6,114 nt of DNA from Limnoglobus sp. (GCA_025353985.1 JANXNT010001387.1:1-6114), one strand, 5' to 3'. Positions 1 through 6,114 are shown, numbered from the stretch's first letter. A program made the numbers and translations. Notes: generated by a model not told the origin, from the sequence alone.

Positions 1-2
1 TC

Positions 3-1277
3 GTAGCTTCGATTGGTTTTCTCATGCTCATGGCACGCACCGTGCTGCCACTCAAACGCGAATCGCCTTATGCGGAACTCACGGCGCTCACCGTGTTTGG
101 CGTACTCATCGGCACGATCGGTGGCTTTGGATCGCTATTCAATCTGGCAGTCTCGCCGCAAGTGCGTTGCTACAACCGCATCGCGATTTATCTCGTTTTC
201 CTATGCCTGTTCGCGGTGCTGGTCTGGCTCGAAAAAATCGCGATGGGCCTGAAGGTGTGGCTCGCGCGGAAGTACTCGAATCGCGTCGCACGCGCGGGGG
301 CCATCAGTTTCTGGGTCGCGATTGGCGGCCTCGGTACGTGGGATCAACTCCCGTACGATTGGGGGCAAGAAGACGGATTGACACGCCTGATGGCCACGCA
401 AAATCGCTATCGTGCCGATAGTGAATTCTTTGGTGCCGTCGAAGAAGTAATGATGCCGGCGACGCCAGAGCATCAGCCGATGATCTTCCAACTGCCTTAC
501 GTTCCGTGGCCGGAATCGCCGCCGACGCACCAACTCGCGAGCTACGAACAGGCCCGCGGCTACTTGCATTCGACCCATCTCCGTTGGAGTTTCGGTTGCA
601 TGAAAGGCCGCGAAACCGACGAGTGGTATCGTCAGACGATTGCGTACCCGCCGGAGTTAATGCTCGAACACCTCGCAGCAGCAGGGTTCGAAGGGTTATT
701 CCTCGACAAGCGCGGCTACAGCCCTGGGCGTGCCGACCCGATTATTGCGCAACTTCGGCGTTCGCTCGGCGGGGCGCGGCAGGTCGTTCATGCCGATGGC
801 AACCAGATTTTCTTCGACATTCGCGAACACCGCAATTGGCTCCGTTCGCAGCACGGCCCCGGCGGTTGGGAACGACGCGCCGAGACCGAACTCAACCGCG
901 TCAAAATTCTCTGGCTGCATGGTTTCGTCAGTTTCGAAGAACCCGGTTACGAGAACCGCAAGCGCTGGGGTAGCAAATCCACGCTCGCGATTTTCGTCAA
1001 TGACAGTACGGAAACCGTAACCGTGAAGGCGAAGTTCCACTTGCGAACGAGCGCCAAAGAGCCGATGGAACTCAATATTCGTGGCGGCGAACTCTGGACC
1101 GACGACTTCACTCTCGACAACTCGCCGATTTCCAAGAACAGCATTCCCATCGAGCGCACCTTTGTCGTTCCACCGGGGCGGCACTCGGTCCGCTTCACCG
1201 CCACGCCACCCGCGAGTCATGCCTCGAATGATCCACGCGGAATGTTATTTTTCATCGATCAAATGAAACTCGAGTGA
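3..1277 (+). CDS. Polytopic membrane protein of unknown function, C-terminal part (5' end outside window)
   Basis: The reading frame is open from the first complete codon at 3 with no stop before it, and the ATG at 24 has no ribosome binding site, so the gene begins upstream of the window. Numbering from that ATG, hydrophobic segments lie at about 20-42, 50-70 and 92-108, the last ending in a DQLP motif. The rest, about 110-417, looks soluble. It has an alpha/beta-like part (about 135-270, with strands such as IFQLPYV, GFEGLFLDKRGY and NQIFFDIR) and a C-terminal beta-rich part (about 296-417). The segment HLRWSFGCMKGR at 185-196 resembles a conserved block I recall from uncharacterised membrane proteins loosely annotated as sugar or phosphoglycerol transferases; this memory is not proof, and no sulfatase metal site is visible. 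A role in envelope polysaccharide modification is only a guess. The gene ends 27 bases before glutamate dehydrogenase, suggesting co-transcription. Confidence 0.8.
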   Translation, partial: VASIGFLMLMARTVLPLKRESPYAELTALTVFGVLIGTIGGFGSLFNLAVSPQVRCYNRIAIYLVFLCLFAVLVWLEKIAMGLKVWLARKYSNRVARAGAISFWVAIGGLGTWDQLPYDWGQEDGLTRLMATQNRYRADSEFFGAVEEVMMPATPEHQPMIFQLPYVPWPESPPTHQLASYEQARGYLHSTHLRWSFGCMKGRETDEWYRQTIAYPPELMLEHLAAAGFEGLFLDKRGYSPGRADPIIAQLRRSLGGARQVVHADGNQIFFDIREHRNWLRSQHGPGGWERRAETELNRVKILWLHGFVSFEEPGYENRKRWGSKSTLAIFVNDSTETVTVKAKFHLRTSAKEPMELNIRGGELWTDDFTLDNSPISKNSIPIERTFVVPPGRHSVRFTATPPASHASNDPRGMLFFIDQMKLE

Positions 1278-1291
1278 CAACGCACTGTCGC

Positions 1292-1298
1292 AGGAAGG
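1292..1298 (+). promoter_or_regulatory. Ribosome binding site of the glutamate dehydrogenase gene
   Basis: The heptamer AGGAAGG lies six bases before the ATG at 1305, a near-ideal Shine-Dalgarno match and spacing. It fixes the start codon. It falls in the 27-base gap after the membrane protein stop, where no room for a full promoter is seen. Confidence 0.8.
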
Positions 1299-1304
1299 TT
1301 CCCG

Positions 1305-2573
1305 ATGAGTCTGAATCTCTTCGAAACGAGTCCCGTGTTCCGTATGGCGTGCGAACAACTTCGCACCGTCGCCGAACGAATAAATCTCGATAAGGGCATC
1401 GTCGAACGGCTCATGACGCCGAAGCGGTCGCTCGTCGTGAGTATCCCCGTTCGCATGGACGATCAAAGTATCCGCGTGTTCATCGGCTACCGCGTGCAGC
1501 ACTCCTTAACGAGCGGCGCGAGTAAGGGCGGCCTGCGTTACGCCCCACACGTCGAGATCGGCGAAGTCGCTGCCCTCGCGATGTGGATGAGTTGGAAGTG
1601 CGCGATCATGAATCTGCCGTACGGCGGCGCGAAGGGTGGTATCGCCTGCGATCCCGCGTTACTCAGTATCGGCGAAAAAGAACGCCTGACGCGCCGCTTC
1701 ACCGAGGAAGTCCTCTCGATTATCGGCCCGCGAACCGACGTGATGGCCCCCGACATGGGCACCGACGAACAAACGATGGCGTGGATTTACGACACGTATT
1801 CGATGAAAATTGGCCACGCCTGCCCGGAGATTGTCACCGGTAAACCGGTCGAACTCGGCGGCTGCGTCGGCCGTCGCGAAGCCACCGGTCGCGGTGTCGT
1901 TTACTGCATTCGCGAAGCCCTGGCGGAACTGCAAATTTCACCGACACAAGCCACCGCCGTCGTGCAAGGTTTCGGCAACGTCGGCACCGTTACCTGCGAG
2001 GAACTTCACCGCATCGGCACGAAGGTACTCGCGGTCGGCGACCGTTACGGGGCGATCCACAACCCGGAAGGCCTCGATGTTCCGCTCATGTTGGAGTACG
2101 CGGCCGTCAACCCCAAGAAGTCGATGGTCGGCTTCCCCGGCTCCGAAGCGATCACGATGGAAGAGCTACTCGCGATGCCGTGTACCGTGCTGGTACCTGC
2201 CGCGATGGAGCGAGTCATCGACAAGGACAACGCCGGAAAGTTACGGTGCCGCATTCTCGCCGAAGGGGCCAACGGCCCGACCACGCCGGAGGCCGACGCG
2301 ATCATCGACGACACCGATATTTTCGTGATCCCCGACGTGCTCTGCAACGCGGGGGGTGTCACCGTTTCGTACTTCGAATGGGTGCAAGACATTCAGCAAC
2401 TGATGTGGAGCGATGTGCAAGTCAACGAGAAACTCCGCGAGCTCATGCTCGGGGCGTTCCACAGAGTTCGCAATTTGGCCAAGTCCGAAAACATGACAAT
2501 GCGAACCGCCGCACTCACACTCGGCATCAAGAAAGTCGCCCTCGAAAAACAGAAACGCGGCCTGTTCCCGTAA
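1305..2573 (+). CDS. gdhA: Glutamate dehydrogenase (Glu/Leu/Phe/Val dehydrogenase family)
   Basis: This 422-residue protein has the usual length of hexameric bacterial glutamate dehydrogenases, cytoplasmic enzymes that interconvert glutamate with 2-oxoglutarate plus ammonium using NAD(P). The dimerisation/substrate domain comes first. Matching it to the well-studied clostridial enzyme, the glutamate-site lysines are K74 (in GASKGG) and K98 (in MSWKCA), the catalytic lysine is K110 (in PYGGAKGG) and the catalytic aspartate is D150 (in APDMGT). The Rossmann domain carries GFGNVG at 222-227; the aspartate at 246 near the end of the second strand (VLAVGDRYGA) is compatible with NAD preference, but cofactor choice is not proven. 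S355 in CNAGGVTVSYFEW matches the serine that contacts the substrate gamma-carboxylate and favours glutamate over leucine or phenylalanine. All key residues are present, so it should be active. The direction in the cell (catabolic or assimilatory) cannot be read from the sequence. No convincing terminator follows. Confidence 0.95.
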   Translation: MSLNLFETSPVFRMACEQLRTVAERINLDKGIVERLMTPKRSLVVSIPVRMDDQSIRVFIGYRVQHSLTSGASKGGLRYAPHVEIGEVAALAMWMSWKCAIMNLPYGGAKGGIACDPALLSIGEKERLTRRFTEEVLSIIGPRTDVMAPDMGTDEQTMAWIYDTYSMKIGHACPEIVTGKPVELGGCVGRREATGRGVVYCIREALAELQISPTQATAVVQGFGNVGTVTCEELHRIGTKVLAVGDRYGAIHNPEGLDVPLMLEYAAVNPKKSMVGFPGSEAITMEELLAMPCTVLVPAAMERVIDKDNAGKLRCRILAEGANGPTTPEADAIIDDTDIFVIPDVLCNAGGVTVSYFEWVQDIQQLMWSDVQVNEKLRELMLGAFHRVRNLAKSENMTMRTAALTLGIKKVALEKQKRGLFP

Positions 2574-2642
2574 ACCAGCCACAACGGGTTAGACGTTTGG
2601 TTCGTAGCCCTAGTTGATTCCTTGAAATCACTCGAAATCGTG

Positions 2643-2671
2643 TTGACTGGCTTTCAGTTTCTGATTATCGT
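2643..2671 (+). promoter_or_regulatory. Putative sigma-70-type promoter for the prepilin-like gene
   Basis: TTGACT at 2643-2648 matches the -35 consensus at five of six positions. TATCGT at 2666-2671 matches the -10 consensus at four of six, with a 17-base spacer. It would start transcription near 2678, giving a leader of about 60 bases before the ATG at 2738. It is the best promoter candidate in the 164-base gap after glutamate dehydrogenase. Planctomycete promoter consensus is less well defined, so this is a prediction. Confidence 0.5.
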
Positions 2672-2679
2672 ACAAAAAT

Positions 2680-2703
2680 CGAACTGTTGCGTTTATCAGT
2701 TCG
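2680..2703 (+). repeat. Inverted repeat in the leader of the prepilin-like gene
   Basis: CGAACTG at 2680-2686 is exactly complementary to CAGTTCG at 2697-2703, with a 10-base loop. If the proposed promoter is used, this 7-bp stem would lie at the very 5' end of the mRNA, where it could protect the transcript from decay. It could instead be an operator or chance. Confidence 0.4.
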
Positions 2704-2725
2704 GTATCATTTCCATCTTTCATGC

Positions 2726-2730
2726 GAGGG
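2726..2730 (+). promoter_or_regulatory. Ribosome binding site that sets the prepilin-like start
   Basis: GAGGG lies seven bases before the ATG at 2738. It decides for this ATG over the in-frame TTG at 2687, which would add 17 residues, lies within the putative leader hairpin and has no such site in front. Confidence 0.65.
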
Positions 2731-2737
2731 TATTTCA

Positions 2738-3700
2738 ATGTTCTTTCCTACTTCTCCCGTAGCGAAAGCGACTCGACGCAGTGCGTTTACGCTGATCGAA
2801 CTGCTGGTCGTGATTGCGATTATCGCGATCTTAATCGGCTTGCTGTTACCGGCGGTGCAGAAGGTCCGCGAAGCGGCGGCCCGTGCGAAGTGTACGAACA
2901 ATCTGAAACAATGGGGCCTGGCGATGCACGGCAACCACGATACGCTCGGCGTGTTACCGGCGGGCAACCAAAACAACCCTCGTCGCGTCTGGGTCGTCAT
3001 CGTGTGGCCATTCGTCGAAGCCGGAAACATATACACGACGTTCAACCTGAATGCCCACTTCTATCTGCCACCGAACACTTACACGAACACGACGGATGGT
3101 GCCAACGCGAAAACGGTACCGCTGTATTACTGCCCCAGTGACCGCACCGGCGGCATCTGGAAAGGCGATGTCTATTGGCGGGCACGCGGCAACTATGTCA
3201 TCAATTGGGGGAATCAAAAAGTGCCGTTCCTCGCCTCCGATCCGCTGCAATCGCCGAGCCTCGGCAATGCGCCATTCGGGTACACCGATTACATCTCCTC
3301 CTCGAAACCGCGCACGACGAAGTTTACCGATTTCACCGATGGGACATCGAATACGCTGTTGCTGTCGGAAGTCATCATGGCAGCTGGCGATACTGACTTC
3401 GACATTCGCGGCGACATGATGAACGACGACCGGCCTTGCACGCAATTTATGACGATCCAAACCCCGAATAGTGGCATCGATGTGTCGCCGTATTGCAACA
3501 GTGTGACGTATCCGAACAACCCGCCCTGCACGAACACGGGATCGGCGAATGCCTACAAGAATGCGCGGAGCAAGCACACCGGCGGCGTGAATTCGTTACT
3601 CGGAGATGGCTCGGTCCGCTTCGTTCGCAACTCGATCGCACCCGCCGCTTGGCGCGCCCTCGGTACCCTCAACGGCGGCGAAACGATTACCGACAATTGA
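2738..3700 (+). CDS. DUF1559 family prepilin-like protein (N-terminal methylation motif, H-X9-DG)
   Basis: With the ATG at 2738 the product has 320 residues, typical of the large planctomycete DUF1559 family. A short basic leader (residues 1-16, ending RRSA) precedes FTLIELLVV, the class III signal recognised by prepilin peptidase. Cleavage is expected before F17, leaving the conserved glutamate E21 at position +5. The following hydrophobic helix (about 17-40) and LLPAVQKVREAAAR then CTNNLKQ are hallmarks of the family. Further family landmarks are YCPSD at 131-135 and DGTSNTLLLSE at 201-211. At the C-terminus H280 and D290-G291 form the H-X9-DG prepilin-associated motif. It is probably a type II secretion/pilus-like pseudopilin anchored in the inner membrane or exported; the true function of these abundant paralogues is unknown. 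The residue before cleavage is Ala rather than the usual Gly. A strong hairpin terminator follows the stop. Confidence 0.93.
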   Translation: MFFPTSPVAKATRRSAFTLIELLVVIAIIAILIGLLLPAVQKVREAAARAKCTNNLKQWGLAMHGNHDTLGVLPAGNQNNPRRVWVVIVWPFVEAGNIYTTFNLNAHFYLPPNTYTNTTDGANAKTVPLYYCPSDRTGGIWKGDVYWRARGNYVINWGNQKVPFLASDPLQSPSLGNAPFGYTDYISSSKPRTTKFTDFTDGTSNTLLLSEVIMAAGDTDFDIRGDMMNDDRPCTQFMTIQTPNSGIDVSPYCNSVTYPNNPPCTNTGSANAYKNARSKHTGGVNSLLGDGSVRFVRNSIAPAAWRALGTLNGGETITDN

Positions 3701-3734
3701 TTCTTGCATCGGCACGTTCGAATACCGAAATTCT

Positions 3735-3767
3735 AACCGACGCCGCACGCACTGCGGCGTCGGTTTT
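3735..3767 (+). terminator. Intrinsic terminator after the prepilin-like gene
   Basis: CCGACGCCGCA at 3737-3747 pairs perfectly with 3753-3763 around a five-base CGCAC loop. The stem grows to 13 bp if AA at 3735-3736 pairs with the first two bases of the TTTT run at 3764-3767. A GC-rich stem followed at once by a T run is the classic rho-independent form, here rather short in T. It begins 34 bases after the stop codon at 3698-3700 and ends only 30 bases before the lipoprotein ATG, so it may allow partial read-through. Confidence 0.85.
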
Positions 3768-3785
3768 CCTCACATTCAAAATTTT

Positions 3786-3789
3786 AGGA
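3786..3789 (+). promoter_or_regulatory. Ribosome binding site that sets the lipoprotein start
   Basis: AGGA lies eight bases before the ATG at 3798. It supports that start over the in-frame ATG at 3606, which lies inside the prepilin-like gene and would translate through the terminator hairpin. Confidence 0.55.
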
Positions 3790-3797
3790 CTCCCACA

Positions 3798-4211
3798 ATG
3801 CGCTTCGCTCGACTTTCGAAGGTATGCACACTGGCGTTTGTTTTCGCAAGTATTGGTGGCTGTTCGGGCGGTTCGGCGATGGGCACCGTCAATGGCACCG
3901 TCACGTTCGACGGCGAGCCACTGAAAGAAGGCTTGGTGCAGTTCCTACCGAGCGACGGGAAATCGCAGGCCGTTACCGCAACGATCACCAACGGTAAATT
4001 CACGGCAACCGCGCTGCCGATTCAATCGATGAAAGTCTCATTCTCTGCGCCGAAAATCCTCGACAAAAAGAAGATGTACGACACGCCCGACAGTCCTTCC
4101 GTTGATGTCATCGGCGAATTGATCCCGGAGAAGTACAACGTAAAAACCAGCTTCAAGATCGACGTGAAAGCCGGTTCGCAAGAAGAAAAGTACGAGCTGA
4201 CGACGAAGTAA
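3798..4211 (+). CDS. Small predicted lipoprotein with transthyretin-like (carboxypeptidase regulatory-like) domain
   Basis: The 137-residue product starts with a basic stretch (MRFARLSK) and a hydrophobic core, then the lipobox IGGC with the lipidated cysteine at C22. It should therefore be exported by Sec, processed by signal peptidase II and anchored to a membrane. The mature part has the pattern VNGTVTFDGEPLKEGLVQFLP at about 31-51, the first strands of a small beta-sandwich seen in carboxypeptidase regulatory-like or transthyretin-like proteins. The stretch ELIPEKYN at 107-114 recurs in planctomycete proteins of this kind. No catalytic residues are apparent, so a structural or binding role is likely. 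Such genes commonly sit just after DUF1559 genes in planctomycetes, suggesting a shared surface or export job, but the partner relation is inferred. Only about 30 bases separate it from the preceding terminator, so its promoter is unclear. Its stop codon lies inside a hairpin. Confidence 0.85.
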   Translation: MRFARLSKVCTLAFVFASIGGCSGGSAMGTVNGTVTFDGEPLKEGLVQFLPSDGKSQAVTATITNGKFTATALPIQSMKVSFSAPKILDKKKMYDTPDSPSVDVIGELIPEKYNVKTSFKIDVKAGSQEEKYELTTK

Positions 4212-4224
4212 TCGTACTTCGTCG
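4201..4224. terminator. Hairpin at the convergence of the lipoprotein and kdpC genes, possible bidirectional terminator
   Basis: CGACGAAGTA at 4201-4210 is perfectly complementary to 4215-4224 around an ATCG tetraloop, giving a 10-bp stem that includes the lipoprotein stop codon. It lies 12 bases beyond the kdpC stop on the other strand. Its position suggests termination or 3' end protection for both transcripts. Neither side has a clear T run, so classical intrinsic termination is uncertain. Confidence 0.5.
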
Positions 4225-4236
4225 CATTCCTCAAAA

Positions 4237-5070
4237 TCACGGCAACGGAAACTGCTTATCGAGTGCCATGTTCAGTTCGAGCACGTTGACCAACGGCTCG
4301 CCGACCAACCCGCCGAGTGGCGTAAACGACAGGCTGCGTGCGAGTGAGGCGATGTCTTCTTGGACTTTCTTGCCGTCGGCACCGGCGGGGGTTCGCTTGT
4401 TCGCCACGCGGTCCAGTTGGTACACGGATACGGCGTTCCGCAAGCTGATGTGCGGGTCTAACCCCGACGCGGACGCCATCACCATGTCGGCTGACACCGG
4501 TTCGAGGTCGGCAACCTGGTCTTGGTTCGCAGGGTCGCGGAGCCACATCTCGAAAAAGAGTGCGGGGATTGCGGCATCGGTCGATACGGGCAAGGCCCCG
4601 TCCGGGTGGTCCTTTTTCCAGTTCTCCGCCGCTACTTCGAACTCGCTGGCCCACTCGGCGGCACGACCCGATTTCGCCGCGAACCAGGCCACGATGTTCG
4701 TCTGAACCGCTTTCGTCGGCTCGGTGCCCGTGTAAAACCGGCTGGTTTTTTTGAACTGCACGATCGGCCCGATGAATTGCGCGACGCGGTCGCGCAACTT
4801 CGGGTTATTCGCGCCCCAGTTCGATGCGCCGGAGGCGGTGGCGTTGTAACCGGCCGCCGATGGTCGCGGCCAGAAATATTCGTCCGCCGTGAACGGTTGC
4901 GCGATGAGCTGCGAACCGCGAACCACGCCGTTTTCCGTAACGAGGCTACCCGATGCCGCCGTCGGAAACAGGCCCCGGCCGATGGCGTACATCACCACCG
5001 GGTACATCACGCAGCAGACGACAACGGTGAACGCAAGCAAGAGCAGATTCGCACGCAGATGGCTTTTCAT
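4237..5070 (-). CDS. kdpC: Potassium-transporting ATPase subunit C, with a central insertion
   Basis: KdpC is the single-span subunit that stabilises the KdpFABC K+ uptake pump in the inner membrane. The protein has 277 residues against about 190 in E. coli. An N-terminal membrane helix lies at about 8-30. Conserved family blocks follow: SQLIAQPF (53-60), YFWPRPSA (65-72), SGASNWGANNPKL (80-92), then SADMVMASASGLDPHIS (193-209), and near the end GEPLVNVLELNMALD (257-271). Between the SGASN and SADMV blocks there are about 98 residues, where E. coli has only about 20. The extra part is rich in Trp, Ala and charged residues (for example AAEWASEFEVAAENW) and looks helical. The start is supported by AAGGA eight bases upstream. 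The gene follows kdpB after 30 bases, clearly the same operon, and is the last gene of it here: no kdpD or kdpE follows, since the next gene is convergent. Confidence 0.95.
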   Translation of the reverse strand: MKSHLRANLLLLAFTVVVCCVMYPVVMYAIGRGLFPTAASGSLVTENGVVRGSQLIAQPFTADEYFWPRPSAAGYNATASGASNWGANNPKLRDRVAQFIGPIVQFKKTSRFYTGTEPTKAVQTNIVAWFAAKSGRAAEWASEFEVAAENWKKDHPDGALPVSTDAAIPALFFEMWLRDPANQDQVADLEPVSADMVMASASGLDPHISLRNAVSVYQLDRVANKRTPAGADGKKVQEDIASLARSLSFTPLGGLVGEPLVNVLELNMALDKQFPLP

Positions 5071-5078
5071 GGCGGTAT

Positions 5079-5083
5079 TCCTT
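5079..5083 (-). promoter_or_regulatory. Ribosome binding site of kdpC
   Basis: Read on the minus strand, AAGGA lies eight bases before the kdpC ATG (5070-5068), within the 30-base gap after kdpB. It supports that start codon and translation of kdpC from a shared kdpBC message. Confidence 0.7.
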
Positions 5084-5100
5084 GTGAAACGGTGTGTGAA

Positions 5101-6114
5101 TTAGGCGAGGCCGATGACAGTCAGCACGACGTCGATGATCTTGATGCCGACGAACGGTACGATCACGCCGCCCAGACCCCAAATCAGCAAGTTGCGGCGA
5201 AGCAGTGCATCCGCCCCAACGGGTCGGTAGGTGACGCCCTTCAGCGAAATCGGAATCAGGAGCGGGATGATCAGCGCGTTGAAGATCACCGCCGACAGAA
5301 TCGCCGAGGTCGGCGACATCAGGTTCATCACGTCGATCGACTTGAGCCACGGCAACGTGCCTGCGAACAGTGCCGGGACGATCGCGAAATACTTCGCGAG
5401 GTCGTTGGCGATCGAGAACGTGGTGAGCGCACCGCGCGTCATCAGGAGTTGCTTTCCGATCTCGACGACTTCGATGAGTTTCGTCGGGTCGCTGTCCAAG
5501 TCGACCATGTTGCCAGCTTCTTTTGCGGCCTGCGTTCCCGAGTTCATCGCGACGCCGAGGTCGGCTTGTGCCAGCGCCGGGGCGTCGTTCGTGCCGTCGC
5601 CCATCATGGCAACGAGGCGGCCGCCGTGTTGTTCTTTGCGAATGTACGCGAGCTTCGCTTCCGGAGTCGCCTCGGCGATGTAGTCGTCGACACCGGCTTG
5701 TTCCGCAATACTTTTCGCGGTCAGCGGGTTATCGCCTGTTACCATCACCGTGCGGATGCCCATCTTGCGGAGCCGATCGAAACGCTCTTTGATCCCCGGT
5801 TTCAGGATGTCTTCGAGCACGACGAGGCCGACGATTTGATTCCCTTCGGCAATCAGCAACGGCGTCGAACCTTGCGACGCGAACAGGTTCACCTGTTCGT
5901 CCATTTTCGGCGGCACGGTGCCCCCCTGTGCGCGAACGTATTTCACGACCGCATCGGATGCGCCTTTGCGAATCATCCGGCCATCGGGTAAATCGACGCC
6001 ACTCATGCGGGTTTGTGCGGTGAAGCCGATGAAGCGCGATCCTGCGGGCGGCGAGGCCGTGTTGGCACCCGGCGTACGGCAATGCAGGTCGACGATGCTT
6101 TTGCCTTCGGGCGT
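5101..6114 (-). CDS. kdpB: Potassium-transporting ATPase ATP-binding subunit B, C-terminal half (5' end outside window)
   Basis: KdpB is the P-type ATPase subunit that energises K+ uptake through KdpA. The frame is open to the right edge and 337 residues are visible of a protein usually near 680. The Met at 6006 is internal, because typical KdpB sequence (SRFIGFTAQTRMSGVD) runs through it. Numbering from the edge, the nucleotide-binding domain shows KGA at 50-52. The P domain shows TGDNP at 126-130 and MGDGTNDAPAL at 171-181, whose aspartates bind Mg2+ in P-type ATPases. NDLAKYFAI at 237-245 in the membrane domain has the Asp and Lys that in E. coli KdpB (D583, K586) couple ATP hydrolysis to transport. 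Hydrophobic segments lie at about 231-250, 264-288 and 308-334. The phosphorylated DKTGT aspartate and earlier helices lie outside. All visible motifs are intact. kdpC follows after 30 bases. Confidence 0.97.
   Translation of the reverse strand, partial: TPEGKSIVDLHCRTPGANTASPPAGSRFIGFTAQTRMSGVDLPDGRMIRKGASDAVVKYVRAQGGTVPPKMDEQVNLFASQGSTPLLIAEGNQIVGLVVLEDILKPGIKERFDRLRKMGIRTVMVTGDNPLTAKSIAEQAGVDDYIAEATPEAKLAYIRKEQHGGRLVAMMGDGTNDAPALAQADLGVAMNSGTQAAKEAGNMVDLDSDPTKLIEVVEIGKQLLMTRGALTTFSIANDLAKYFAIVPALFAGTLPWLKSIDVMNLMSPTSAILSAVIFNALIIPLLIPISLKGVTYRPVGADALLRRNLLIWGLGGVIVPFVGIKIIDVVLTVIGLA

Noticed and set aside
2574..2642. Possible terminator or second promoter just after glutamate dehydrogenase
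   Set aside because: Only weak, short complementarity (about 5 bp) and a six-base direct repeat (GAAATC twice) were seen, none enough to call a feature.
2687..2737. TTG start at 2687 extending the prepilin-like protein by 17 residues
   Set aside because: The extension lies inside a putative leader hairpin and has no ribosome binding site, while GAGGG seven bases before the ATG at 2738 gives a normal short prepilin leader.
3606..3797. ATG at 3606 as the lipoprotein start
   Set aside because: It would overlap the prepilin-like gene and run through the terminator, and it would bury the lipoprotein signal peptide in the middle of the protein.
4279..4305. Leu260 in KdpC (GEPLVN) where many homologues have Arg
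   Set aside because: E. coli KdpC has Val at this place (GQPVVN), so the position is variable and the change is not evidence of a defect.
4522..5991. A 489-codon plus-strand open frame opposite kdpB and kdpC
   Set aside because: It lies wholly antisense to two genes with strong family motifs, and its translation is rich in Arg, His and Asp with no recognisable domain, as expected for an antisense shadow in GC-rich DNA.
5101..6006. A complete short KdpB starting at the Met at 6006
   Set aside because: Typical KdpB sequence continues in frame beyond this Met to the window edge, so the Met is internal.

Overview
The window looks like chromosomal DNA from a moderately GC-rich planctomycete, most likely of the Gemmata group. 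This is inferred from two things. One is a DUF1559-type prepilin-like protein with the very characteristic FTLIELLVV N-terminus and a C-terminal H-X9-DG motif, followed by a small lipoprotein of the type often found beside it. The other is an unusually long KdpC. No rRNA, tRNA, CRISPR array or insertion sequence was seen.

Layout, left to right. The window opens inside a plus-strand gene for a membrane protein of unknown function; its N-terminal part lies outside. It is followed after 27 bases by a complete glutamate dehydrogenase gene with a good ribosome binding site, so the two may be co-transcribed. A 164-base gap holds a plausible sigma-70-type promoter and a small inverted repeat. Next comes the DUF1559 prepilin-like gene, then a textbook GC-rich hairpin with a T run, and only 30 bases after that run a predicted lipoprotein with a transthyretin-like fold signature. 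On the minus strand, converging on the lipoprotein gene, are kdpC (complete) and the C-terminal half of kdpB, which runs off the right edge. A 10-bp perfect hairpin sits at the point of convergence and covers the lipoprotein stop codon.

Functionally the window holds three separate units. The first is nitrogen/carbon metabolism (glutamate dehydrogenase) behind a membrane protein. The second is a secreted or surface pair (prepilin-like protein plus lipoprotein). The third is the end of a high-affinity K+ uptake operon (KdpB ATPase and KdpC). Nothing here is clearly a new biological system. The points most worth a second look are the terminator-like hairpin between prepilin-like and lipoprotein genes with almost no room for a separate promoter, the roughly 75-80-residue insertion in KdpC, and the unassigned membrane protein.
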